Assembly: GCA_943327965.2 (NCBI GenBank)
Contig: CALPYQ020000083.1
Coordinates: forward strand, 1 to 7,205
DNA: 7,205 nucleotides
Reading direction: 5' to 3'
Origin: Singulisphaera sp. GP187
GTDB taxonomy: Bacteria > Pseudomonadota > Gammaproteobacteria > Burkholderiales > Burkholderiaceae_C
Position 1 is the first letter of the stretch. Each line of letters starts with the position of its first letter. Shown here one piece after another: positions 1-5,492 of the stretch. The notes beneath the pieces are model-generated. The model worked only from the letters and a program-made list of their open reading frames with translations, had not been told where the DNA came from and made no database searches. A program made the translations under genes and the position numbers.

Positions 1-389
1 CATTGCAAGAGTCGGCCTCGTTGTTGAACATGCGGCGGAACTCAAGCTGCTCCACAATGGCGGACAACTTGTTGGCTTCTACTTCGATGGTCTGCAAGCC
101 GGCGTGATCGCCTTCCTCTTTGCTCATCTCAAACAACTCACTGTTGTCTGACAGTTCAGACGTGAGTGTGTTGAGCGTGACCACCACACCGTCAAGGGAT
201 TTTTTTTCTTTGCCCAATTCTTGGGCTTTTTTGGGGTCGTTCCAGACAGTTGGATCTTCGAGCGATGCGTTAACGGTTCTTAGTCGTTCAGTTTTGGCAT
301 CGTAGTCAAAGATACCTCCGTAAATCTTCGGTGCGGGCGGCCAGGTCAGCCAATTTCGCGCCAATTTGATTGATTTGTTCTGCTTCCAT
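1..389 (-). CDS. prfB: Peptide chain release factor 2 (RF2), 5' part, with programmed +1 frameshift
   Basis: RF2 recognises UGA and UAA stop codons on the ribosome and triggers release of the finished peptide. The reading begins at ATG 389-387 (MEAEQINQIG), runs 27 sense codons to an in-frame TGA at 308-306, then continues in the +1 frame from GAC at 307 as DYDAKTERL, NASLEDPTVWNDP and LEFRRMFNNEADSCN up to the window edge. About 129 residues are visible, all in the N-terminal helical domain of a protein usually near 365 residues. The stop-recognition SPF and GGQ motifs lie outside the window. The sequence after the shift is clearly RF2, so the TGA is the family's known autoregulatory site and not a mutation. 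No Shine-Dalgarno sequence precedes the ATG (the leader reads ACCCCCTCTC). The start was chosen because MEAE is the usual betaproteobacterial RF2 N-terminus as I recall it. The gene lies 67 bp downstream of the hydrolase gene on the same strand. Confidence 0.96.
305..320 (-). promoter_or_regulatory. prfB: prfB programmed +1 ribosomal frameshift signal
   Basis: On the minus strand the site reads CGG AGG TAT CTT TGA C. A Shine-Dalgarno-like GGAGG (319-315) sits three bases before the slippery CTT (311-309), which is followed by TGA (308-306) and C, the weak-termination context. This matches the well-known E. coli prfB arrangement (AGGGGG-TAT-CTT-TGA-C). When RF2 is scarce, the ribosome pauses at UGA, slips +1 on CUU to UUU and reads GAC as codon 28. 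When RF2 is plentiful, a 27-residue peptide is released. The GGAGG element is slightly different from the E. coli one but has the same spacing. Confidence 0.96.
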
Positions 390-409
390 GAGAGGGGGTG
401 TCCGAATCT

Positions 410-436
410 ATTAAAGATGGGATTTTCTCATGTCTT
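410..436 (-). promoter_or_regulatory. Possible weak sigma70 promoter of prfB
   Basis: In the 67-bp gap upstream of prfB, the minus strand holds TTTAAT (415-410, five of six matches to the -10 consensus) preceded, 15 bp upstream, by AAGACA (436-431, four of six to the -35 consensus). The spacer is short, so this is weak. If used, it would give a leader of roughly 15 nt lacking a Shine-Dalgarno sequence. prfB could equally be read from the hydrolase promoter. Confidence 0.3.
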
Positions 437-448
437 GGGTAGAACTTT

Positions 449-461
449 CCTAACAATTAGG
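449..461. repeat. Short inverted repeat over the hydrolase stop codon
   Basis: The 13-bp sequence CCTAACAATTAGG is a perfect inverted repeat with 5-bp arms and a 3-base centre, and includes the hydrolase stop codon (459-457 on the minus strand). It is too short and AT-rich for a convincing terminator, and no T-run follows it in the direction of transcription. It may be chance, or a small operator upstream of prfB. Confidence 0.3.
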
Positions 462-1371
462 CTAAAAAGTCCTCTAAATGTCCAGCCAGAGCCTCAGCTT
501 GGTCGTGGTGAAGCATGTGACCCGCATCTTGGATGGTGACTGTTTGAAGCTTCTCAACCACTTTCATCCGTTCATGAAACTCTTCCAATGTGAATTTGCC
601 TTTCCACCACTCGGTTAGGGAGTTGTCGGAAGCGACCACCACCATGGTGGGGGCCGTGATGCGTTTGTAAGTTTCCAAAATTTCGTCAACCCGGTACAAA
701 TAAGGGTTGATGATTTTGTGTGATGCATCTCCCAAGATTCGCCATTCGCCTTGGCTGTCGGGCTTTGCCCAGTGGGTCGCCAGCCAATCGGCCTTGTCCT
801 GGGACAAACGTTTGTTGGTTTTCATCAGGCGTTTTGCCACACTGGCTGCATCAGGGTAGGGTTTTAAGTCCAGGTCGCCTTTTTTGTAAGTTTGTAGTTC
901 GTCAAGCCATTGACCAATTCGTCCGGGGGCTTGGGACGGTCGGGTCACAGCCATCCCAAAGCCTTCCAAATTGACCAAGCGGCGAATACGATCTGGCCGC
1001 ACGCCTGCGTACATCATGACCACATTGCCGCCCATGCTATGACCGACCAAGTCAATGCTTTGACCGGGACACAGTTGGTTCAAAAGCTCGTCCAAATCAC
1101 CCAGATAGTCAAGCATCCAGTAGCTGTCAGTGGCCGGGCCTTCCGTCAAACCATAGCCGCGCCAATCGGCTGCCAAAATTCGGCGTTGTTCAAAAAACTC
1201 AGCGCTGAATGAATCGACCATAAACTGCCAGGAGGCAGCCACATCCATCCACCCGTGACCCAATACCAAGGGTGGAAGGGTGGAATTGGGATTGCCCCAT
1301 TCGCGGACATGGTATTTGAGCCCTCGCAATGGGACAAAATGGCTAGTAGAGTGGCGTTTTACTTGGTACAT
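457..1371 (-). CDS. Alpha/beta hydrolase (serine esterase/lipase-like fold)
   Basis: A 304-residue single-domain alpha/beta hydrolase with a complete apparent catalytic triad. The oxyanion-hole motif HGWMD is at about residues 39-43, the nucleophile elbow GHSMGG at 110-115 (Ser112), the probable acid Asp249 in VVASDNS, and the catalytic His285 in DAGHMLHHD. A cap region of about residues 140-235 lies between core strands. There is no signal peptide, so it should be cytoplasmic. The fold covers esterases, dehalogenases, C-C hydrolases and thioesterase-like enzymes, and the substrate cannot be told from sequence. The start is ATG 1371-1369; the next in-frame Met is beyond residue 40, after the core fold begins. 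No Shine-Dalgarno sequence precedes it, and the well-placed promoter predicts an almost leaderless message. It diverges from an acyl-CoA synthetase 26 bp away, which hints at acyl or ester metabolism (inference), and lies upstream of prfB on the same strand. Confidence 0.92.
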   Translation of the reverse strand: MYQVKRHSTSHFVPLRGLKYHVREWGNPNSTLPPLVLGHGWMDVAASWQFMVDSFSAEFFEQRRILAADWRGYGLTEGPATDSYWMLDYLGDLDELLNQLCPGQSIDLVGHSMGGNVVMMYAGVRPDRIRRLVNLEGFGMAVTRPSQAPGRIGQWLDELQTYKKGDLDLKPYPDAASVAKRLMKTNKRLSQDKADWLATHWAKPDSQGEWRILGDASHKIINPYLYRVDEILETYKRITAPTMVVVASDNSLTEWWKGKFTLEEFHERMKVVEKLQTVTIQDAGHMLHHDQAEALAGHLEDFLA

Positions 1372-1379
1372 ACTGCAAG

Positions 1380-1408
1380 ATCATAAGGAGGCAAGGAATG
1401 CGTGTCAG
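1380..1408 (-). promoter_or_regulatory. Strong sigma70-like promoter of the alpha/beta hydrolase gene
   Basis: On the minus strand CTGACA (1408-1403, five of six to TTGACA) is followed after exactly 17 bp by TATGAT (1385-1380, five of six to TATAAT). Initiation six or seven bases further on would fall at A1374 or G1373, only two or three bases before the hydrolase ATG at 1371. The promoter lies across the start codon and ribosome-binding site of the divergent acyl-CoA synthetase gene, so polymerase bound here would occupy the beginning of that gene. This is the best promoter match I find in the window; it is read by eye, not scored. Confidence 0.65.
1385..1391 (+). promoter_or_regulatory. Strong ribosome-binding site of the acyl-CoA synthetase gene
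   Basis: AAGGAGG stands six bases before the ATG at 1398, near-ideal Shine-Dalgarno sequence and spacing, and fixes that start. It is the only strong example among the visible gene starts. Its first base is also the first base of the -10 element of the opposite-strand hydrolase promoter. Confidence 0.85.
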
Positions 1409-3137
1409 TCACCGGAACGACGCTTACGAGGCGGTTCATGCGCAATTTGCATGGCAGGTGCCAGAAATCTTCAATATTGCCGAGGCTTGTTGTGGCCGTT
1501 GGGCCCGGTCGCCGGCGCATCAAAAACAGACCGCCATTGTGACGCATATCGGCTCTGACTTGCCTGCGCAAACTTGGTCTTTTCAAGACTTGCAAGCAGC
1601 GGCCAATGTGCTGAGCCAGCAGTTGCAAAAAAAAGGCGTCAAACCAGGTGACCGCGTTGCCATTGTGATGCCGCAACGCTTTGAAACCGCAGTGGCTTAC
1701 ATGGCGGTTTTACAAATGGGTGCGGTGGCCATGCCTTTGTCGATGCTGTTCGGTCCTGAAGCCCTGGCATTCAGAGTTCAGGACAGTGAAGCCAGTGTGG
1801 CGCTTTGCGACGAAGTTTCAGCGCCGGTTTTGTCGGCATTGCAAGCGCAATGTGCTTCATTAAAGACGGTTTGGCAGGTTCCTGAACAACTTCAAAAAAC
1901 CTTCAAAAAAACCAAGCAACATGAAGACTTCAAACCGGCTCGCACGCTTGCTGACGATCCAGCCGTTTTGATTTACACCAGTGGAACCACTGGAAATCCC
2001 AAAGGCGCGCTAATTCCACACCGCGCACTGATTGGCAATTTAACGGGTTTTGTCTGTAGCCAAAACTGGTTTGGATTTGACCCCGAACAAAAAAAGTCCC
2101 GCCTTGAAAACGCACTGCCAAAAGGCTCTAAGGCTATTTTTTGGTCACCAGCGGATTGGGCTTGGACCGGCGGATTAATGGATGCGCTATTGCCTTCCTT
2201 GTATTTTGGCAGGCCCATCGTTGCGTACAACGGACGATTCAGCCCCGAGCTTGCCTTCGAAATATTGGACCAACACCAAATTACGCACAGCTTTTTATTT
2301 CCAACCGCATTGAAAGCAATGATGAAGGCGGTGTCACATCCAAGGCAAAAGTATCGCTTGGTTTTAGAAGGTTTGATGAGTGCTGGCGAAGCTGTAGGAG
2401 ACGCAGTTTTTGCCTACTGCCGCGATCAATTGGGCATCGTTGTGAATGAGATGTTTGGCCAAACAGAAATCAACTATGTGGTGGGCAACTGCCATCTATT
2501 TTGGCCACCCAAACCCGGCAGCATGGGGCGAGCTTATCCAGGACATTGGGTGGCGGTCATTGATGAGCAAGGTCAAATTTGCAAGGCTGGCGAGCCGGGT
2601 GAAGTTGCGGTCAGTCGATACGACCGACACGGTGACCCAGACCCCGTTTTCTTTTTGGGCTATTGGAAAAACGACAAAGCGACCGAAGACAAGTTTACGC
2701 AGCATTGGTGCCGAACAGGGGATGTGGCCATTCAAGACAAAGAGGGCTACCTTTGGTACCAAGGCAGAACCGACGACATGTTCAAAGCAGCGGGATACAG
2801 AATTGGTCCTGGCGAAATTGAAAATTGTCTGGTCAAGCATCCAGCCGTGGTCAATGCAGCCGTTGTCCCCAAACCAGATACAGACAGGGGCGCTGTGGTG
2901 AAGGCCTATGTGGTGATGTCCCCAGAGTTTGTGAGTCAACGTCAAGCGTGCCAAGACGTCGAAGCGTTTGAACAACAAGTGGTTGCTGATTTGCAAAAAC
3001 ATGTACGCGGCTTGCTTGCACCCTATGAATATCCGAAAGAGATCGAATTCATTGAGCAACTGCCGATGACGACAACTGGTAAAGTACAAAGAAGATTTTT
3101 ACGCTTAGAAGAAGAGCGACGGGCGAAGCGGGCTTAA
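1398..3137 (+). CDS. AMP-forming acyl-CoA synthetase, medium-chain (ACSM)-like
   Basis: A 579-residue member of the ANL (acyl/aryl-CoA synthetase) superfamily. It should activate a carboxylic acid with ATP to an acyl-adenylate and then form the CoA thioester. All core motifs are present: the phosphate-binding loop YTSGTTGNPKG (193-203), FWSPADWAWTGG (248-259), MFGQTE (352-357), the ribose-binding TGD (440-442), the hinge region GRTDDMFKAAGYRIG (456-470) and the C-terminal catalytic lysine Lys562 in TTGKVQRR. The N-terminal FNIAEACCGRWA and the FWSPADWAW block resemble medium-chain/ACSM-type enzymes more than acetyl-CoA synthetase, but acid chain length cannot be read from this; aromatic or branched acids remain possible. 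It is cytoplasmic, with no signal peptide. The start is fixed by AAGGAGG. It diverges from the alpha/beta hydrolase and heads a same-strand run with the aldo-keto reductase 40 bp downstream. I found no clear promoter for it; any promoter must lie inside the hydrolase coding region. Confidence 0.93.
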   Translation: MRVSHRNDAYEAVHAQFAWQVPEIFNIAEACCGRWARSPAHQKQTAIVTHIGSDLPAQTWSFQDLQAAANVLSQQLQKKGVKPGDRVAIVMPQRFETAVAYMAVLQMGAVAMPLSMLFGPEALAFRVQDSEASVALCDEVSAPVLSALQAQCASLKTVWQVPEQLQKTFKKTKQHEDFKPARTLADDPAVLIYTSGTTGNPKGALIPHRALIGNLTGFVCSQNWFGFDPEQKKSRLENALPKGSKAIFWSPADWAWTGGLMDALLPSLYFGRPIVAYNGRFSPELAFEILDQHQITHSFLFPTALKAMMKAVSHPRQKYRLVLEGLMSAGEAVGDAVFAYCRDQLGIVVNEMFGQTEINYVVGNCHLFWPPKPGSMGRAYPGHWVAVIDEQGQICKAGEPGEVAVSRYDRHGDPDPVFFLGYWKNDKATEDKFTQHWCRTGDVAIQDKEGYLWYQGRTDDMFKAAGYRIGPGEIENCLVKHPAVVNAAVVPKPDTDRGAVVKAYVVMSPEFVSQRQACQDVEAFEQQVVADLQKHVRGLLAPYEYPKEIEFIEQLPMTTTGKVQRRFLRLEEERRAKRA

Positions 3138-3177
3138 TGGCTTGCCTTGTGATTGATTTAAATCCATTCCAAACACG

Positions 3178-4239
3178 ATGCAAAAAATAACTTTGGGCGT
3201 TTCAGAATTAAACGTCACCCCCATCTGCTTGGGCACCATGACTTTTGGTGAACAAGTGTCAGAGACTGTGGCGCACGATGTCATCAGCCGCGCCGTCGAC
3301 TTGGGTGTCAACTTCATTGACACCGCAGAAATGTATGCTGTGCCTGCGCGCAAAGAAACTTTTGGCGCTACAGAAACCATCATTGGCAATTGGTTCGAAC
3401 GCCATCCAGGCATGCGACAAAAGCTTGTTTTGGCCAGCAAAGTGGCTGGCCCTTCCAGAGGCATGCCCTGGATTCGTGAAGGCTCTGGCATGACCGCGCA
3501 AGATATTTTGAATGCGTGCGATGCCAGCCTAAAGCGTCTTAAAACCGATGTGATTGACCTTTACCAAATTCACTGGCCAGAGCGTCATGTGCCTTCTTTT
3601 GGTGTGATGTATTTTGATCCCGCAAAAGACGCCATCGAAACCTCTCTGCATGCGCAATTGATGGCGCTTGAGAAACTGGTCAAGGCAGGCAAAGTCAGGT
3701 ACATCGGCTTGTCCAATGAAACGCCTTATGGCATCCACGAATTTGTTCGATTGGCCGAGCAACACGGACTGCCCCGAATTGTCAGCGTTCAAAACCCGTA
3801 TTGTTTAACCAATCGAACATTTGACAATGCAATGGATGAAACTTGCCATCGTTTGAATGTGTCATTGTTGGCGTATTCGCCATTGGCATTTGGTGCCTTG
3901 ACCGGCAAATACGACCAATCAGGTTTCACGGGAGAGGGCGCTCCCACCAACGCGCGCATCGGTCAATTTGAAACCGTCAGAAAACAACGTTGGGGCAGAG
4001 ACAGTTCTTTGGCGGCAGCACGCCTTTACAATCAATTGGCCAGAGACAATGGCATGACGCCAACCCAAATGGCTTTGGCGTTTTGTTATACGCGCTGGTC
4101 GGTTGCCAGCACCATCATTGGTGTCACTTCTGTCGCCCAACTTGAAGAAAATATCAATGTGTGGGGGACGCAGTTATCTGATGATGTGTTGGCCCAGATT
4201 GATGCCATCCGATTGGCGCACCGCGATCCTGCAACTTGA
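3178..4239 (+). CDS. tas: Tas-type NADP(H)-dependent aldo-keto reductase
   Basis: A 353-residue (alpha/beta)8-barrel oxidoreductase that should reduce carbonyl compounds with NADPH in the cytoplasm; its physiological substrate is not known. It aligns closely from memory with E. coli Tas (about 346 residues; named for suppressing tyrosine auxotrophy). Shared stretches are LGTMTFGEQ (18-26), IDTAEMYAVP (47-56), ASKVAGPSR (86-94), DLYQIHWPER (127-136), GKVRYIGLSNET (171-182) and LPRIVSVQNPYCL (198-210). The aldo-keto reductase tetrad is intact: Asp48, Tyr53, Lys88 and His132. The C-terminal segment STIIGVTSVAQLEENI (311-326) is the usual NADP-binding part. The ATG at 3178 has no Shine-Dalgarno sequence (the bases before it are CCAAACACG), but the protein begins exactly where the family does. 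It lies 40 bp after the acyl-CoA synthetase and 17 bp before plsY, so co-transcription is likely. Confidence 0.93.
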   Translation: MQKITLGVSELNVTPICLGTMTFGEQVSETVAHDVISRAVDLGVNFIDTAEMYAVPARKETFGATETIIGNWFERHPGMRQKLVLASKVAGPSRGMPWIREGSGMTAQDILNACDASLKRLKTDVIDLYQIHWPERHVPSFGVMYFDPAKDAIETSLHAQLMALEKLVKAGKVRYIGLSNETPYGIHEFVRLAEQHGLPRIVSVQNPYCLTNRTFDNAMDETCHRLNVSLLAYSPLAFGALTGKYDQSGFTGEGAPTNARIGQFETVRKQRWGRDSSLAAARLYNQLARDNGMTPTQMALAFCYTRWSVASTIIGVTSVAQLEENINVWGTQLSDDVLAQIDAIRLAHRDPAT

Positions 4240-4256
4240 TTTTTTGATAAGCGCCA

Positions 4257-4907
4257 ATGCCCCATAACCTCCTTGATTTATTGATGCAACCTGCTGTGGT
4301 GGTGTTGCTCTCCTACTTGCTGGGTTCTTTGAGCTTTGCTGTCATTGTCAGCAAGTTCATGGGACTGTCGGATCCACGTTCTTATGGCAGCAAAAATCCA
4401 GGCGCCACCAATGTTTTGCGATCGGGCAACAAAAAAGCGGCCGTCTTAACCTTGTTGTTTGATGCCGTTAAAGGATGGATTCCCGTAGTTTGGGTGTTAA
4501 ACCACGGCGCAGCTTTTGGCCTAGGCGAAGCCACGGCTGCAGCTGCGGGCTTGGCTGCTTTTTTGGGTCATCTTTACCCCGTATTTTTTAGGTTTCAGGG
4601 GGGTAAAGGTGTTGCAACTGCTCTGGGTGTCTTGATGGGCGTTTCTCCCATTTTGGGCCTGGCAATTGCCATGACCTGGCTGGGTGTAGCTTGGTTTTTC
4701 AGGTATTCGTCACTGGCTGCGTTGTTGGCAGCAATTTTGGCCCCGGTGTATTACGCTTTGTTGGCCGATGTGCTTTGGTGGAGTTTCAATGGCGCTCTGT
4801 TTGGACTGTTGTGTGTCATGGGCGTGCTGTTGGTTTGGCGGCACCGTGACAACATCAACCGTTTGATTGCGGGAACAGAATCCAAGTTAGGCGCTAAGAA
4901 AAGTTAA
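4257..4907 (+). CDS. plsY: Acyl-phosphate:glycerol-3-phosphate acyltransferase PlsY
   Basis: A 216-residue integral inner-membrane enzyme that moves an acyl group from acyl-phosphate (made by PlsX) to sn-glycerol-3-phosphate, giving lysophosphatidate, the first step of phospholipid synthesis. The three PlsY motifs are present: RSYGSKNPGATNVLR (41-55), GHLYPVFFRFQGGKGVAT (104-121, with the phosphate-binding GGKG at 115-118) and the C-terminal HRDNINRLIAGTE (196-208). Hydrophobic stretches at roughly 11-33, 60-82, 91-111, 121-147, 152-170 and 178-194 fit a multi-pass protein. The length is slightly above the usual 200 or so. The start ATG lies 17 bp after the aldo-keto reductase stop with little Shine-Dalgarno sequence, so it probably relies on readthrough transcription from the upstream genes. 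A strong terminator follows. Confidence 0.96.
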   Translation: MPHNLLDLLMQPAVVVLLSYLLGSLSFAVIVSKFMGLSDPRSYGSKNPGATNVLRSGNKKAAVLTLLFDAVKGWIPVVWVLNHGAAFGLGEATAAAAGLAAFLGHLYPVFFRFQGGKGVATALGVLMGVSPILGLAIAMTWLGVAWFFRYSSLAALLAAILAPVYYALLADVLWWSFNGALFGLLCVMGVLLVWRHRDNINRLIAGTESKLGAKKS

Positions 4908-4939
4908 TCAAAATTGAAGCAGAGTTCACGCCTTGCAGA

Positions 4940-4971
4940 ATTAAAAAAAGCGCCTAGGCGCTTTTTTTAAT
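4940..4971. terminator. Bidirectional intrinsic terminator between plsY and yajQ
   Basis: A perfect 32-bp palindrome is centred between 4955 and 4956. Each arm reads ATT, seven A and GCGCCT (or the complement). As RNA it folds into a GC-rich stem (AGCGC/GCGCT) with a CUAG loop, extended by an A:U-paired base. It carries a run of seven U on the 3' side in either direction. It therefore serves plsY on the plus strand and yajQ on the minus strand. The yajQ stop codon (4969-4967) lies inside its right arm. Confidence 0.93.
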
Positions 4972-5452
4972 CGCGAAAGTTGTTGAAGCTGATGGGAATT
5001 TCGGTGATGTCTTTGCGCAGCAAAGCCATGGCCGCTTGTAAATCATCGCGCTTGGCGCCCGACACCCGCACCGCATCGCCTTGAATAGAGGCTTGCACTT
5101 TGAGCTTGCTTTCCTTCAGCACTTTTTGAATTTTCTTGCTGTCTTCGGTGGCGATGCCATTGCGGACTTTCAACACTTGTTTGACTTTGTCGCCGCCTAT
5201 TTTTTGTACATCGCCTTTGTCGAGGAAGCGAACATCAACACCGCGCTTGGCCATCTTGTTGAGCAGGACTTCGTCAATTTGGGTCAGCTGAAAATCGGCA
5301 TCGCCAAACAAAGTTATTTCTTTGTCTTTGAGTTCAATGGCGGCTGAGGTGCCTTTGAAGTCAAAGCGGGTGGCAATTTCTTTGGCGGTGGTATCAACCG
5401 CATTTTTCACTTCAACCAAGTTAGGTTCGCAAACAGTGTCAAAAGATGGCAT
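4967..5452 (-). CDS. yajQ: YajQ family nucleotide-binding protein
   Basis: A 161-residue cytoplasmic protein of the YajQ/UPF0234 family, about the same length as E. coli YajQ (163). Members have been described as nucleotide- or tRNA-binding, and some in Xanthomonas and Pseudomonas as cyclic di-GMP receptors. The cellular role here is unknown. The family signatures are [11 protein letters not shown] at the start, [19 protein letters not shown], a central [35 protein letters not shown] (numbering from the ATG, about 113-137) and the C-terminal ISFNNFRD. I chose the ATG at 5452-5450 because MPSFD is the universal family start; an upstream in-frame TTG at 5461 would add MNP but has no support. 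No clear Shine-Dalgarno sequence is present. It diverges from murB across 40 bp and converges on plsY through a shared terminator. Confidence 0.95.
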   Translation of the reverse strand: MPSFDTVCEPNLVEVKNAVDTTAKEIATRFDFKGTSAAIELKDKEITLFGDADFQLTQIDEVLLNKMAKRGVDVRFLDKGDVQKIGGDKVKQVLKVRNGIATEDSKKIQKVLKESKLKVQASIQGDAVRVSGAKRDDLQAAMALLRKDITEIPISFNNFRD

Positions 5453-5465
5453 GGGATTCAATAAT
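5436..5465 (+). promoter_or_regulatory. Candidate promoter of murB
   Basis: On the plus strand GTGTCA (5436-5441, four of six to the -35 consensus) and AATAAT (5460-5465, five of six to the -10 consensus) are separated by 18 bp. Transcription would start near 5472, giving a leader of about 20 nt. The element lies over the first codons of the divergent yajQ gene. It was found by eye, with only moderate match quality. Confidence 0.4.
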
Positions 5466-5472
5466 CAAGTAA

Positions 5473-5490
5473 GAGAATGCGACAATTCTC
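5473..5490. repeat. Inverted repeat in the yajQ-murB intergenic region
   Basis: GAGAAT and ATTCTC form a perfect 6-bp inverted repeat around a 6-base centre (GCGACA). It lies between the two divergent start codons and ends two bases before the murB ATG. It could be an operator read by a regulator of either gene, or an RNA hairpin in the murB leader. Given the 40-bp gap, a chance occurrence cannot be excluded. Confidence 0.5.
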
Positions 5491-5492
5491 CC

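Noticed and set aside
120..305. 61-codon plus-strand frame opposite prfB
   Set aside because: It lies antisense to well-conserved RF2 sequence, has no ribosome-binding site, and its translation resembles no known protein.
306..308. In-frame stop codon near the start of the prfB reading, suggesting a pseudogene
   Set aside because: The SD-like GGAGG, the 3-base spacing, the CTT-TGA-C context and the continuing RF2 sequence in the +1 frame identify the programmed frameshift.
449..461. Hairpin at the hydrolase stop codon as a terminator
   Set aside because: The stem is only 5 bp, AT-rich, and no T-run follows on the transcribed strand; kept only as a low-confidence repeat.
2496..3089. Long open frame (197 codons) on the minus strand inside the acyl-CoA synthetase gene
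   Set aside because: It overlaps intact catalytic motifs of the synthetase, has no recognisable domain and a composition expected of an antisense shadow.
3138..3177. Promoter for tas in the gap after the synthetase (TTTAAA at 3157-3162)
   Set aside because: The best -35 at a normal spacing matches only three of six bases, and 40 bp is compatible with simple co-transcription.
5453..5461. TTG start for yajQ adding MNP
   Set aside because: YajQ proteins begin MPSF; the ATG at 5452 fits, and no ribosome-binding site supports the TTG.
5322..5492. Upstream extension of murB by 57 residues
   Set aside because: It is antisense to yajQ, bears no likeness to MurB, and MNVTQNVALQPYNSF matches the family start.
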